From contig DUBB01000010.1 in NCBI GenBank assembly GCA_012960535.1, forward strand, positions 62,001 through 126,000: a stretch of 64,000 nucleotides of DNA, written 5' to 3'. Position numbers and translations under genes: made by a program. The DNA is from Gammaproteobacteria bacterium (lineage in GTDB: Bacteria > Pseudomonadota > Gammaproteobacteria > Pseudomonadales > Azotimanducaceae). Below the pieces are notes generated by a model that did not search any database, was not told where the DNA came from, and saw only the letters and a list, made by a program, of their open reading frames with translations. How positions within the stretch are numbered: the first letter of the stretch is position 1; each line of letters opens with the position of its first letter. Positions 40,077 through 49,609 of this stretch are shown in pieces.

Positions 40077-41300
40077 ATGATTATGAAATTTCTGATACCC
40101 CTCAGCATCATTGCTGCAGGAATAGGTATCTACGCTTTTTTGCAAGCCGTTAAACCAGAACCCCCGACCAAACAGGATAAGCCGAGAGCGATCAGCGTAT
40201 TTGTAGAACCCGTTCGCAAATTCAATTTACCACCGAAGATATTTGCTCAGGGGGAAGTTAAAGCTAGAACAGAAGTCGATGTGGTGGCTCAGGTGGCAGG
40301 CAGGGTTACACTCATTTCAGAAGAATTTGTTGCTGGCGGCAGGGTTCGCCCAGGCGAATCGTTAATAAGCATTGATGAAACCGATTATCAATACGCCGTA
40401 TTGCAAGGCGAAGCCAGCGTAGCTGAAGCCAAAGTGTGGGTCCAAAAAGCCAAAGCAGATGCAGACGTTGCAAAACACCAACTTCGACAGGTTCACAAAC
40501 CATCAGAATTAGCCCTCAAAAAACCTCAACTGGATCAAGTCCTTGCACAACTTAAAGCTGCCACTGCTGAACTCGAAAAGGCGAGAACCAATTTTTCGCG
40601 AACCCGGGTAACGATGCCTTTTAACGGTCGAGTTATTAACAGAAATGTATCGATAGGGCAGTATGTAACGCCGGGAACGGTCCTAGGCAGAGTTTTCGGC
40701 ATTGATAAGGTTGAGATCCGACTAGCCTTCAGTGATGTCCAACTTGCTTCCCTTGGATTGCCCATTGGTTATGTTGCACAGACTGGACAGGGACTGCCTG
40801 TCATCCTCAGTGCTCGAATTGCAGGACAAAAGCACACCTGGCATGGCAGGTTAAACCGGCTTGATGCCGCAATCAATCGTGCGACCAGGACACTATATGG
40901 GTTGGTCGAAGTAAAGGAGCCCTATGGTGCGGGTGCATCAATCCTGGGGATGCCGCTGGCGATAGGACTTTTCGTCGATGCTGAAATCTCTGGTCGGGAA
41001 ATACAAGATGCATTGGTTATTCCACGTCAAGGCCTAAGGGCGGGAAACCAGGTTCATGTAGTCAATAGTCTTGGCAAACTTGAGATTAGAAACGTCAAAG
41101 TATCATATAGCTCGGACACTGAGGCGGCAATTTCCCGAGGATTAATGATAGGAGATCAGGTAGTGATTTCATCTCTTCGCAATCCAATTCAAGGGATGAC
41201 ACTTGAGGCCATGCCGGTTCAGCACCAATCAACAGCCCTTAATGCAAAAAAAATTGATTCTGAGCTTGATAAAAAATCCACTCAAATCATAAAAGGCTGA
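40077..41300 (+). CDS. RND efflux periplasmic adaptor (membrane fusion protein)
   Basis: 407-aa HlyD/AcrA-family adaptor linking an RND pump to an outer-membrane channel. N-terminal membrane anchor (about 4-22), then a lipoyl half (VDVVAQVAGRVTLISEEFVAGGRVRPGESLISID, about 70-103), an alpha-hairpin (about 110-175), the second lipoyl half (TRVTMPFNGRVINRNVSIGQYVTPGTVLGRV) and beta-barrel domains. No lipobox, so it is anchored by the TM. Three bases separate it from the pump gene. No outer-membrane TolC-like gene follows. Confidence 0.88.
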   Translation: MIMKFLIPLSIIAAGIGIYAFLQAVKPEPPTKQDKPRAISVFVEPVRKFNLPPKIFAQGEVKARTEVDVVAQVAGRVTLISEEFVAGGRVRPGESLISIDETDYQYAVLQGEASVAEAKVWVQKAKADADVAKHQLRQVHKPSELALKKPQLDQVLAQLKAATAELEKARTNFSRTRVTMPFNGRVINRNVSIGQYVTPGTVLGRVFGIDKVEIRLAFSDVQLASLGLPIGYVAQTGQGLPVILSARIAGQKHTWHGRLNRLDAAINRATRTLYGLVEVKEPYGAGASILGMPLAIGLFVDAEISGREIQDALVIPRQGLRAGNQVHVVNSLGKLEIRNVKVSYSSDTEAAISRGLMIGDQVVISSLRNPIQGMTLEAMPVQHQSTALNAKKIDSELDKKSTQIIKG

Positions 41301-41303
41301 ATA

Positions 41304-44300
41304 GTGCGTCCTCTGATAGCGTGGTGGGCAGAAAATCCTGTAGCAGCAAATCTCCTGATGATTGGCATCCTGCTATCAGGCTTGCTTGGCTTTCAGAATG
41401 TGGAAAGAGAAGCTTTTCCGCTCTTCAAAGATAACAGTGTCGAAGTCAACATCTCCTGGCCTGGTGCTGCACCGCAGGAAATCGAAGAGCAGGTTCTTTT
41501 TCGCGCTGAAGATGCCTTGCAAGGCATCGACGGAATAAAACGTATTTATTCCTTTGCCGAGGAGGGGTTTGGCAGGGTCGAGGTAGTGACTCATGCGATG
41601 GATGATATCTCTCGAATCGTTGATGAAGTTAAAAGTGCCATAGATTCCATTAATGGCTTTCCAAGAGATATTGATAAGCCGCAGATTCGTAGGCAGATAT
41701 ACCGGGATGAAATCGTTCGAATCGCCTTACACGGAAACCTTACCGAGAGACAGTTAAACGATTTAGCTGAAGATCTGCGCAGCGAAGTAGCCGCCTTGCC
41801 TTATGTTTCCATCGTAGAACTGTTTGGAATTCGCCAAAAAGAGGTCGCTATCGAACTATCAGAGCAAGCGATGCGCCGATACAGCGTGACTTTCTCCGAG
41901 GTTGCTGCTGCTATTCGCAGCAGTTCCATCAATCTTTCATCAGGCAGAGTTCGAACCAACGCGGGCGATGTGTTGCTCCGGGCAAGAAACATGGCTGAAT
42001 CGGAAGCAGATTTTGGTGCGATCATCATCAGACAATTGGCTGATGGTGGTGCTGTCAGAGTAGGAGATGTCGCACGTATTGTCGATGGTTTTGAAGACGA
42101 AGAAATTTATGCCTCAATAAATGGTCAACCTTCAGTGTTAATTCAGGTACTTGCAATGGAAAACATGCAAGTGGTGAAAACGTCAGAAGAAATCAAGCGA
42201 TGGATGGCACGGCGACAAGAGACCCTACCTGCTGGTGTCAATTTAACTCTCTGGTTTGATTCAGCTGACATTTACAAAAGTCGCATGAGTACCATTGGAG
42301 AATCAGCCATTCTAGGACTTTTTCTAGTCTTTGTGGTTCTACTGCTTTCTTTGCGCGCGCACATTGCACTCTGGGTAACCGCTGGAATTGCTGTTGCTTT
42401 CCTGGGGGCCTTTGCCTTCTTACCAGCCAACGACGTATCGCTGAATATTTTTTCCACCTTTGCATTTCTTCTGGTTCTGGGCATCGTTGTTGACGATGCC
42501 ATCGTCGTTGGAGAAAGCATCCATCAGCACTCTAACAACCTTGGGGGAGGACTCAAAGCTGCGATTGAAGGCGCTAACGCTGTTAGCAAACCCGTTGTGT
42601 ATGCGGTACTAACAACAATAATTGCCTTTTCTCCCTGGTTCTTTCTATCAAGTACAGATGCCCAGGTTGCACGACAGTTTTCTATCGTCATCACGCTTGC
42701 TCTAACAGTTTCACTGATTGAAACCTTTCTGATTCTACCTTCACACCTCAGGAATCTACAAAATAAAGCTGCAACTAATATATTCTCTAAATGGCGACAA
42801 AAAATAGAACTGGGAATCATCGACTTTGCTAATAATCGTTACCGCAGAACCGTTCTGTTATGTGCTCAGCATCGATATGTCACTGTTGCCGTTTTCATAG
42901 CATGCTTTATCGTCAGCCTGGGCTTATTCAATAACGGTTGGGTCAAGTTTAACTTTATGCCCGAAGTCGAAAACGAAAGTATTTATCTGAACGTTGAGTT
43001 ACCCGCTGGAACTCATTATGACCGTGCCCTCGAGGTACTCAATCAGTTGCAACGCGCTGAGCTCGAACTAATTCGCGAAGTTGAAGAAGCCGCGCTACTC
43101 AATGAAGGGTCCGGCAAGATCATTGACGGTTGGTACACACGATCCAGAAGAGACAGCGTTATTGCAATTATAAAACTGGCGCCACCTGAGTTAAGAGACC
43201 TCACTGCAAAACAGGCAGCTACCAGGTTAAGGCAACTGGTGGGTGATGTGCCGGATGCGGATAATATAGAAATTAATTATAACCTAATGAATAACGGGCC
43301 GCGCCTGAGTTACATTCTCAAACATCGGAATATGGACCTGCTTCGAGAGGCCAGCTTAAAACTGCAAACTAAATTACACACTTTCGAGGGTACTTATTTT
43401 GTAAGAGACAACCTCAAAGGGCGTATAGATGAATTACACCTCAGCCTGGTCCCAGGCGCGGAAACGCTTGGCATTAAGCTATCTGATGTTTCCAAACAGG
43501 TAAGGCAGGCCTTCTATGGAGAAGAGGTACAAAGGCTCTCTCGACTAGATGGCGACATAAAAGTCATGATTCGTTATCCCAGAGCAGACCGAAACAGCCT
43601 CGAGAGTCTGAAGAATTTCAGGGTCAGAACTCAAGATGGAAGAGAGTTGCCTCTGCTATCAGTAGTTAACATCGAGTCAACCAAAGGCGTACAACGCATC
43701 CAGAGGCGCGATAAATCAAGAATGGTTCGGGTCAGTGCCGAAGTTGCCGAAGAACTGGCACACGATATTGATACACAACTGAACGATCATTTTCTGCCAG
43801 AACTGCAGAAACTATATCCAGAGTTGGTGGTGGGTCGAAGCGGCCAGCTGGAAGGCGAAGCGAATTTTTTTAACGAATTAAAAGCTCTCTATGCTATCGC
43901 TTTTTTTGCTATGTATGCCTTAATAGCGGTAGCCTTTAAATCTTATTTTTTACCATTGCTAGTCATGACAGCGATACCATTTGGCTTCATGGGTGCTGTC
44001 TATGGACACCTCATGTTTGGTGTCCCCATGGCTTTATTTTCTTATTTCGGCATTGGTGCCGCAGCCGGCGTGGTAGTAAATGACAATCTAGTACTGGTTG
44101 ATTACATAGGCAAGTTGAGGGACCAGGGTTCTGGTCCTATTGAGGCAATAAGCGCAGCAACCATATCTCGATTCAGACCCATTGTCTTGACTTCATTGAC
44201 TACTTTTGTCGGCCTGATGCCAATTATGGCCGAGCGCTCGACCGATGCTCAATTTCTAAAACCCGCAGTACTTTCGCTCGCTTTTGGCGTTGTTTTCGCA

Positions 44301-44423
44301 CTCTTTGTCACCCTGTTTATGGTTCCAGCACTTTATCTCATTGGTGAGGATATCAGACAAAAAGTAGCCAGGCTTGGGCTTCTCAGTCCATGGAAATCCC
44401 TGCCTGCCAAACTAAAAACATAG
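41304..44423 (+). CDS. RND efflux transporter, AcrB/HAE family
   Basis: 1039-aa inner-membrane proton-driven pump with the usual layout: TM1, large periplasmic domain (about 35-330), TM2-6, TM7, second periplasmic domain (about 555-865), TM8-12. The proton-relay aspartates are in LGIVVDDAIVVGES (about residue 395). The second half has AGVVVNDNLVLVDY. Starts at GTG directly after the adaptor stop. Substrate unknown; the sequence is of the divergent MdtB/NolG-like group common beside catabolic regions. Confidence 0.9.
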   Translation: MRPLIAWWAENPVAANLLMIGILLSGLLGFQNVEREAFPLFKDNSVEVNISWPGAAPQEIEEQVLFRAEDALQGIDGIKRIYSFAEEGFGRVEVVTHAMDDISRIVDEVKSAIDSINGFPRDIDKPQIRRQIYRDEIVRIALHGNLTERQLNDLAEDLRSEVAALPYVSIVELFGIRQKEVAIELSEQAMRRYSVTFSEVAAAIRSSSINLSSGRVRTNAGDVLLRARNMAESEADFGAIIIRQLADGGAVRVGDVARIVDGFEDEEIYASINGQPSVLIQVLAMENMQVVKTSEEIKRWMARRQETLPAGVNLTLWFDSADIYKSRMSTIGESAILGLFLVFVVLLLSLRAHIALWVTAGIAVAFLGAFAFLPANDVSLNIFSTFAFLLVLGIVVDDAIVVGESIHQHSNNLGGGLKAAIEGANAVSKPVVYAVLTTIIAFSPWFFLSSTDAQVARQFSIVITLALTVSLIETFLILPSHLRNLQNKAATNIFSKWRQKIELGIIDFANNRYRRTVLLCAQHRYVTVAVFIACFIVSLGLFNNGWVKFNFMPEVENESIYLNVELPAGTHYDRALEVLNQLQRAELELIREVEEAALLNEGSGKIIDGWYTRSRRDSVIAIIKLAPPELRDLTAKQAATRLRQLVGDVPDADNIEINYNLMNNGPRLSYILKHRNMDLLREASLKLQTKLHTFEGTYFVRDNLKGRIDELHLSLVPGAETLGIKLSDVSKQVRQAFYGEEVQRLSRLDGDIKVMIRYPRADRNSLESLKNFRVRTQDGRELPLLSVVNIESTKGVQRIQRRDKSRMVRVSAEVAEELAHDIDTQLNDHFLPELQKLYPELVVGRSGQLEGEANFFNELKALYAIAFFAMYALIAVAFKSYFLPLLVMTAIPFGFMGAVYGHLMFGVPMALFSYFGIGAAAGVVVNDNLVLVDYIGKLRDQGSGPIEAISAATISRFRPIVLTSLTTFVGLMPIMAERSTDAQFLKPAVLSLAFGVVFALFVTLFMVPALYLIGEDIRQKVARLGLLSPWKSLPAKLKT

Positions 44424-44502
44424 GATGAGGCAGCGTTTTCTAGTGCCCAGTATGGCTTCTTCATAAGACCTTTTCATAAAACAGCATAGCGCAAGAATCT
44501 CA

Positions 44503-44778
44503 ATGCAAGAGATATTGGACAGGCCTCTCCCTCGCCAATTACAATATGCTTGGACTGCAGTGGGTGCCCTGCTAAATAAAGTAAACGCTGCCTATCCAGA
44601 CTTTATGGAATGCACCACCTGCCATATTGGATTACAGCACCAGTTGGCAACATTGATGGCCATTCGGGATGGATATCTCAGTGAGCCCTGGCCATCCTGG
44701 ACCGCCATCGGAATCCTAGAACTCAACATTGAAGGTGCACAATTTGAAATCAGGGTCACAGCACGATTATGCCAATAA
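44503..44778 (+). CDS. Hypothetical 91-aa protein
   Basis: Small soluble open frame starting MQEILDRPLPRQLQYAW. It contains a CTTCH sequence (CxxCH, about residues 38-42), which in a secreted protein would suggest heme c, but there is no signal peptide. No family recognised and the ribosome site is weak. It lies 80 bases after the RND pump and is followed by a hairpin. It could be real or chance. Confidence 0.35.
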   Translation: MQEILDRPLPRQLQYAWTAVGALLNKVNAAYPDFMECTTCHIGLQHQLATLMAIRDGYLSEPWPSWTAIGILELNIEGAQFEIRVTARLCQ

Positions 44779-45258
44779 AAATAGGCACTTCAAGTGCCTG
44801 ACCTGAGTACGATGTTATCAATGACTGGCTATAAAGCTGGCAGAGCGACTATCGCTACATATTGAGCGACTCGAAAGGCACGTCCTTCTTCTACAGCTGA
44901 CGCTTAGCTGGGATGCCTTCGAAGCATCGTAAACAGATAAACAGTGCGAATGATTCTGGGGAGGTAGCGTGTAGCAAGGCAGAAATCCAAAACTAAACGG
45001 ATCTGACCTTAACGCGGGGCTTACAATATCGCGTCAGGCCTTAAACTGTTCCGCTATTACCCCAGTCGAGTTGCATTGGGAGTACGAGGCAACGGCTGTC
45101 TGGCAAGCATGGCAAGAAGCACCGATGCAGCACTTGCTCATCAAATACACGCTGATCTATAAACTCGTCGCCAGCGTCTAAACATTCTTGTAAAAATGAA
45201 TTTTTTGCTATTCAATGGTTATCAGCCTATAACAAGAAGTGCTTTCTAGGAGCCGTCA
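44779..45258. other. Intergenic region with one hairpin
   Basis: 480 bases upstream of the GST gene. A perfect hairpin AGGCACT-TCA-AGTGCCT (44783-44799) follows the small frame's stop. On the minus strand it is followed by ATTTTTATT, so it has terminator form only for leftward transcription, yet no leftward gene lies near. The AT-rich part at 45180-45240 may hold the GST promoter. No gene seen. Confidence 0.45.
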
Positions 45259-45927
45259 ATGTCAGTTGTACCTGCTCTTATTCTTTACTATTTCCCTCGG
45301 GCCTGTTCGCTGGCTGTGCACATTGCACTGGAGGAGTCCGGGCTGGATTATGAGCGCCGCATAGTGCATCTGCCCAGCAAACAGAATCATTCGCCCGCTT
45401 ATCTGGCCACCAATCCAAATGGTGCCGTTCCTGCGCTAAGCATCGGTCAACAGACACTAACCGAAACCCATGCCATTCTCACCTATGTGGGTGACCAGGT
45501 TCCCGAGGGGAAACTATTGCCTCTCCCAGGAGACCTGCTTCGTTACCGCGCCCATGAGTGGATGAATTTCCTATCCAGCAGTGTACACACCTACGTGCGT
45601 TCAATTTTTCGCTCGACGGTATACGCAGGTGAGGATAACGCGACCTGCCTGGCTGTGAATGCCCAGGGCGTAAAGAACCTGGCCAAAGCTACAGCCATTA
45701 TTGAGAGGCGGCTGGGTGACCAGACATGGGCACTTGGAGACGCGTTCTCGGTTGCCGACGCCTACTTATTTGTAATGTATCTATGGACTACCGACGAGCG
45801 AGTATCATCAGTACCCGAACGATCCCGCTGGGATGCGCTGGCGAAACGGGTGTGGCAGCGTCCAGCGGTGCAACGCGTTGTTGCAATTGAACGGCAGGAC
45901 CGCAATTATGAGATTCCCTGGGAGTGA
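45259..45927 (+). CDS. Glutathione S-transferase family protein
   Basis: 222-aa cytosolic GST. N-terminal thioredoxin-fold domain (about 7-85) with ILYYFPRACSLAVHIALEESG and the glutathione-binding NPNGAVPAL and ETHAIL motifs. All-helical C-terminal domain (about 93-205) contains the WALGDAFSVADAYLF N-capping motif. It is the first gene of a set with LigA-like and LigB-like proteins. A role in glutathione-dependent isomerisation or ether cleavage of an aromatic substrate is possible but unproven. Confidence 0.87.
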   Translation: MSVVPALILYYFPRACSLAVHIALEESGLDYERRIVHLPSKQNHSPAYLATNPNGAVPALSIGQQTLTETHAILTYVGDQVPEGKLLPLPGDLLRYRAHEWMNFLSSSVHTYVRSIFRSTVYAGEDNATCLAVNAQGVKNLAKATAIIERRLGDQTWALGDAFSVADAYLFVMYLWTTDERVSSVPERSRWDALAKRVWQRPAVQRVVAIERQDRNYEIPWE

Positions 45928-45951
45928 GGACAGTATGAGGAAATCTTTTCT

Positions 45952-46266
45952 ATGAGCCTCTACTATGTACAAAAGCTGCTTTATAAACTAAACCGAGACC
46001 CTACCCTCAAGCAGCGTTTCGATTCAGATCAAAATACCGTTCTGGATGAGTATTCTCTGTCGGAAGAGGAGATTTCAGCACTAAAAAAACCTGATATCGG
46101 CCTGCTCTATGTGCTCGGTGTTAACGGCCAGTTACTGATGCACTATGCAACCATGAACGGTTACAGCTGGCCGGAATATATTCAGGCCATGCGTGACGGT
46201 GTAGAACATTTTGGTCCAGTTCGTAAAGGGCTTTATGCGATGATTGATGGCAAGGGAGCCACCTAA
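45952..46266 (+). CDS. LigA-like extradiol dioxygenase small subunit
   Basis: 104-aa helical protein of the LigA family. QKLLYKLNRDPTLKQRF, IGLLYVLGVNGQLLMHYA and YIQAMRDGV are typical of stand-alone LigA subunits. It differs from the ligA at 21.7-22.1 kb and is shorter. The gene sits 24 bases after the GST stop and 9 bases before a LigB-type catalytic subunit, so it should form the small half of that enzyme. Confidence 0.85.
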   Translation: MSLYYVQKLLYKLNRDPTLKQRFDSDQNTVLDEYSLSEEEISALKKPDIGLLYVLGVNGQLLMHYATMNGYSWPEYIQAMRDGVEHFGPVRKGLYAMIDGKGAT

Positions 46267-46275
46267 GGATAAATT

Positions 46276-47100
46276 ATGAGTCTGGTGTACGCTGGTACCT
46301 GCTGTCACTCACCCGGCATCACGTCCCGAGGCGAGTTGGCCGACCCGGAGATAAGGCAACAGCTGCTCAAAGCTTTTGATCGGCAACGCCAGGCAATTGA
46401 AGACGCAGATACACAGGCTATTGTAATGGTATCCTCGGAGCACTTCGCCAACTTTTTTATGGATAACATGCCAACCTATGCAATCGGTATGGCCGATGAA
46501 TATGAGGGTCCCATTGAAGACCCTGAATGGCTTAAGATTCCCCGCACTCGAATACCCGCAAACCCAGGCTTATCACTACGAATTATCAAACAGGTCCTGC
46601 AAAGCGTTGACGTCAGTTACGCCCAGGAATGGAAATTTGATCATGGTATGGTGGTTCCCCTTCACTTTCTGACGCCCGATTACAAGATTCCCATCATCCC
46701 CGTTAACATTAACTGCCAGAACCCACCCTTCAGCCCGCTGAGCCGAACCTGGGAGCTGGGCAAAGCACTGCGCAAGGCAATCGATATTGCGCCTGAGAGA
46801 ATTGCTCTGATTGGCACAGGCGGCACCTCTCACTGGCCCTGCACACCAGACTCCGGGAAAATCAATGAAAGCTGGGATAACGAAATGATTAACCACCTCA
46901 TCAATAAGCGTAAAGAGCCTCTTTTAGCTTATACAGATGAAGCGATTTATCAGCAAGCTGGACCTGGGGGATACGAAGTTCGCACATCGATTTGTATTGC
47001 TGCTGCCACCGAAGAGCAGACTGGAGAAATCTGGTTCTTCGCTCCCATACCGATTTTCGCCACGACCTGCTGCATTACCACGCTTTATCAAATAGAGTAA
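46276..47100 (+). CDS. LigB-family extradiol dioxygenase catalytic subunit
   Basis: 274-aa class III non-heme Fe(II) ring-cleavage dioxygenase. Iron and active-site residues are visible in CCHSPG (9-14), SSEHFANFF (about 54), KFDHGMVVP (about 117) and GTGGTSHWP (about 178). It pairs with the LigA-like protein just upstream. The ring substrate cannot be told from sequence; it is a second LigAB-type enzyme distinct from the protocatechuate enzyme. ATG with AAGGATAAATT upstream. A hairpin terminator begins at its stop codon. Confidence 0.88.
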   Translation: MSLVYAGTCCHSPGITSRGELADPEIRQQLLKAFDRQRQAIEDADTQAIVMVSSEHFANFFMDNMPTYAIGMADEYEGPIEDPEWLKIPRTRIPANPGLSLRIIKQVLQSVDVSYAQEWKFDHGMVVPLHFLTPDYKIPIIPVNINCQNPPFSPLSRTWELGKALRKAIDIAPERIALIGTGGTSHWPCTPDSGKINESWDNEMINHLINKRKEPLLAYTDEAIYQQAGPGGYEVRTSICIAAATEEQTGEIWFFAPIPIFATTCCITTLYQIE

Positions 47101-47137
47101 AAAGCCTGAACTGTTTCAGATTCTCCCTGCTTTTTAC
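47097..47137 (+). terminator. Intrinsic terminator-like hairpin after the LigAB-type operon
   Basis: GTAAAAAGC (47097-47105) and GCTTTTTAC (47129-47137) are perfect complements, with an inner CTGAA/TTCAG stem. The T run forms the 3' arm, and the mirror A run makes it symmetric, so it could also stop the convergent cytochrome operon. The two gene ends are about 100 bases apart. Confidence 0.6.
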
Positions 47138-47203
47138 CCAAATCGATATCACCTAGGCAGTATGCGATCAGACCACCTTCATAGGTGCAGACAAAGCTCT
47201 CTT

Positions 47204-47791
47204 CTACTTAGGTGTGAATATACGTAGAAACACATCATCATCGTTAAACATTAAATGTTTGAGCGCTCCAGCGGCATGCACTAGCGTTACCACAATGACG
47301 GTCAAGCCACTGTAGCCATGCACGCTTGCACATATTTCATGGAGAACGGGGTGCCTATCAAAAGGGCCCGGTATGCCAATCCAGCCAAATACCCCGATTT
47401 CATAACCGTCGGACCAGACCACTAGCGGACCGGTCAGCAGTAGCACTGCAATTGCAAGTAACAGCACGGAGTGAGCCAACTTCGCGACCTTGTGATCCAG
47501 ATCACTTTGATTGTCTAGCCTTGGATGCCTGCTTTTTATACGCCAGCCTATCCTTAACCACAGAAATACATACGCACTGGCAGCAATAGAAATGTGCAGA
47601 CTGATCTGCTGTCGCTGTTCCTGCTGGGTATCCAGTATTGAAGCAGAGTCAGCAATGAACCAAAGTGTCAGGACAATGCCTGTAGTTAACCAGTGCAGCA
47701 TGATAGAAACCCAGCCATAACTGCTTGGGCTATCTTTGAATTGCAAATCTATCTCCCTGGTTGCTGGCCGCAGGATATCACTGATTGACAA
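47204..47791 (-). CDS. Cytochrome b561-type membrane protein
   Basis: 195-aa integral membrane protein with four TM helices and conserved histidines for heme b in IMLHWLTTG (about 33), SLHISIAAS (about 65), LAHSVLL (about 106) and HAAGALKHLM (about 170-178). It is the usual Ni/Fe-hydrogenase/b561-like electron carrier fold. Starts at TTG within a 14-nt overlap with the cytochrome c gene, so the two are likely made together. Last gene of the membrane redox operon. Inferred role: electron transfer between quinone and the periplasmic cytochrome. Confidence 0.8.
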   Translation of the reverse strand: MSISDILRPATREIDLQFKDSPSSYGWVSIMLHWLTTGIVLTLWFIADSASILDTQQEQRQQISLHISIAASAYVFLWLRIGWRIKSRHPRLDNQSDLDHKVAKLAHSVLLLAIAVLLLTGPLVVWSDGYEIGVFGWIGIPGPFDRHPVLHEICASVHGYSGLTVIVVTLVHAAGALKHLMFNDDDVFLRIFTPK

Positions 47792-48224
47792 CGCCTGGGT
47801 TAAATATCAGGTGGCAGCCCTCGCAGGGAGGGTAGAGCTCATAGCCCGCATCGAGAAGTCTGTCGATGTTTTTGTCGCGCGCTGCCTCAAGAGAATCTCT
47901 TGCCGCCTTATCCAAGGCATTGGAAAAAACCTGCCAGTTAGGGTCCTTGACCCATCTGTTATCGTCAGGGCCCGTACCGCCTAGATCCATCAGATATCTG
48001 GCTGCAATGGTTCTGATAGCCGCATCCTCAAGTACCTGCCATTCCTCTTCGGTCTGAGGGTCGTCTGCCGCCCATAGCGTGTCTGATGCCGGGACTATAA
48101 TGGACTCCATCACTTCCTTAATGGTCAGGGCGGCATGAGAATTCGCTTCAGATCTGGCGCTAGCAGAGGCGACTAGAACCAGTCCAATCGCTAGAATCCT
48201 TACAAATAACCATAGATGAAACAT
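47778..48224 (-). CDS. Exported c-type cytochrome, cytochrome c'-like
   Basis: 148-aa protein with a signal peptide (about 1-23, ASA-R) and a single heme site PCEGCH close to the C-terminus (about residues 133-138). The preceding part is predicted helical. A C-terminal CxxCH after a four-helix bundle is the cytochrome c' layout. It overlaps the b561 gene and lies 46 bases after the membrane anchor gene. Confidence 0.78.
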   Translation of the reverse strand: MFHLWLFVRILAIGLVLVASASARSEANSHAALTIKEVMESIIVPASDTLWAADDPQTEEEWQVLEDAAIRTIAARYLMDLGGTGPDDNRWVKDPNWQVFSNALDKAARDSLEAARDKNIDRLLDAGYELYPPCEGCHLIFNPGVVNQ

Positions 48225-48270
48225 AACTTATATCTCTCCAGTAACATTACTTGGTGGATGCCAGGATGGT

Positions 48271-48876
48271 CTAAATCTGGGGCCCTATGTCAATATACTC
48301 ATGACTATCAAAGTTCCCACTGATCTGCACTCTGATGTTTATAGGTCGGGTTTCCAGATTCAAAAAGTACCAGCCATGATCACCACCGAAGGGGGTATGG
48401 AACTGACCTGATTCTCCCGTGCCTTCCTGTGTTTCCAGATACCTGACAACTATTTCCTCTTCACCTTCGTCTCCCATAACTAGCGTGTGGCCGTGAAGGT
48501 CAGCGTAAACCAGATCGGTACCACTATGCCAAAGGTAAGACAGCTCGGCATTTGCCTGCATTTTTAACTTGAATTCACCCTGCCCATAGGGCTCAAGTAC
48601 CAAATCCACATCGACAAACTTAAGCGGTGGCTGGTGATGAATATGCAGTGGACTGGGGCCCCCTATTGCGTTCTCTCCGGTCTCAGAGTTAACACCTTCT
48701 ACCACAGCCTGGTGTGAAAGTCCGCTGATTCCCAGGACTGAGCCTACACCCGTCGGATCTATGTCAAATTCTGCTGGCAGTATAATCGTTAGCAGTAACG
48801 TTATAGCTACGAGCGCTGCTACACCCGTATTTCTGATCAACTTATCTTTAGAGACGCGAACATTTTCATTAGACAT
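48271..48876 (-). CDS. Membrane-anchored exported protein of unknown function
   Basis: 201 aa. One N-terminal TM helix (about 17-33) after a short positive tail anchors a periplasmic domain. The domain carries HIHHQPP near residue 78 and HTPFGGDHGWYFLN near 157, suggesting metal or heme contacts. Proteins like this, often called transmembrane anchor protein, accompany HupE/UreJ genes; that name is from memory. It starts 5 bases after the HupE-like stop. Function unknown. Confidence 0.72.
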   Translation of the reverse strand: MSNENVRVSKDKLIRNTGVAALVAITLLLTIILPAEFDIDPTGVGSVLGISGLSHQAVVEGVNSETGENAIGGPSPLHIHHQPPLKFVDVDLVLEPYGQGEFKLKMQANAELSYLWHSGTDLVYADLHGHTLVMGDEGEEEIVVRYLETQEGTGESGQFHTPFGGDHGWYFLNLETRPINIRVQISGNFDSHEYIDIGPQI

Positions 48877-48881
48877 ATTAA

Positions 48882-49595
48882 TTATCCTTGCAGTATCAGG
48901 TAACCGGTTAGCTGATACCCTACCAGGACAAAGCCGGCCATCATTAATAGTGTATTAGCCAGGATCGTATTACGTTGAAACTGATTACTTCTTCTCAACA
49001 GGCCAAACACCATAATTAGAAAAGTCAGCGCAACCAGTTGTCCCAGTTCCACTCCCACGTTAAAAGAGATCATATTGGTTATAAGACCATCCTGGGAGAT
49101 TTTCAAATCCTGCAACTTAGTCGCCAGGCCAAGGCCATGGACCAGCCCAAACAGAAAAACAGCAACCCGCGTATCCAACCATGAATCAAAATAGGCACGA
49201 AAGCCGCCCAGGTTTTCAAATGCCTTATAAACAACCGACAACCCGATTATTGAATCCACCAGATAAGGATTGACATGCCAGCCTGCCAGCACCCCCCATA
49301 ACAGGGTAATGCTATGCCCCAGGGCGAACAGGCTGACAAACACAGCTACGTCACGAATCCGGAACAGGAAGAAAATAACACCCGCCAGATATAGCAGGTG
49401 ATCAAAACCCGTCACCATGTGTTTAGCGCCAAGATAGATATAGGGTATGACTTGAGCGCCACTGCTCTGTTCTAAAAATGCCTGATCACCACCGCCAATT
49501 TTATGCGCCGACACATTCAACGCAAATAGCAGGGAGAATGAAAGCAGTGTTACTGCTACCAATAGACCGTTAATTTTACCCTGGCGTCTGATCAT
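48882..49595 (-). CDS. HupE/UreJ-family membrane protein
   Basis: 237 aa from ATG 49595 (MIRRQGKINGLLV), preferred over an upstream start inside the next gene because a signal peptide begins here. Cleavage near NVSA leaves HK at the mature N-terminus. Six or so TM segments follow, with the HupE/UreJ_2 blocks GFDHLLYLAGVIFFL, FALGHSITLLWGVL and LFGLVHGLGLATKL holding histidines in membrane positions. Classical HupE moves nickel or cobalt; this subfamily's substrate is open. Confidence 0.8.
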   Translation of the reverse strand: MIRRQGKINGLLVAVTLLSFSLLFALNVSAHKIGGGDQAFLEQSSGAQVIPYIYLGAKHMVTGFDHLLYLAGVIFFLFRIRDVAVFVSLFALGHSITLLWGVLAGWHVNPYLVDSIIGLSVVYKAFENLGGFRAYFDSWLDTRVAVFLFGLVHGLGLATKLQDLKISQDGLITNMISFNVGVELGQLVALTFLIMVFGLLRRSNQFQRNTILANTLLMMAGFVLVGYQLTGYLILQG

Positions 49596-49609
49596 GTACT
49601 TTATTGACC

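Noticed and set aside
44503-44778. Small c-type cytochrome based on CTTCH
   Set aside because: No signal peptide, so heme attachment in the periplasm is not expected; called hypothetical.
44783-44799. Terminator for the small gene at 44503
   Set aside because: The T tract follows the hairpin only on the minus strand; no leftward gene lies near.
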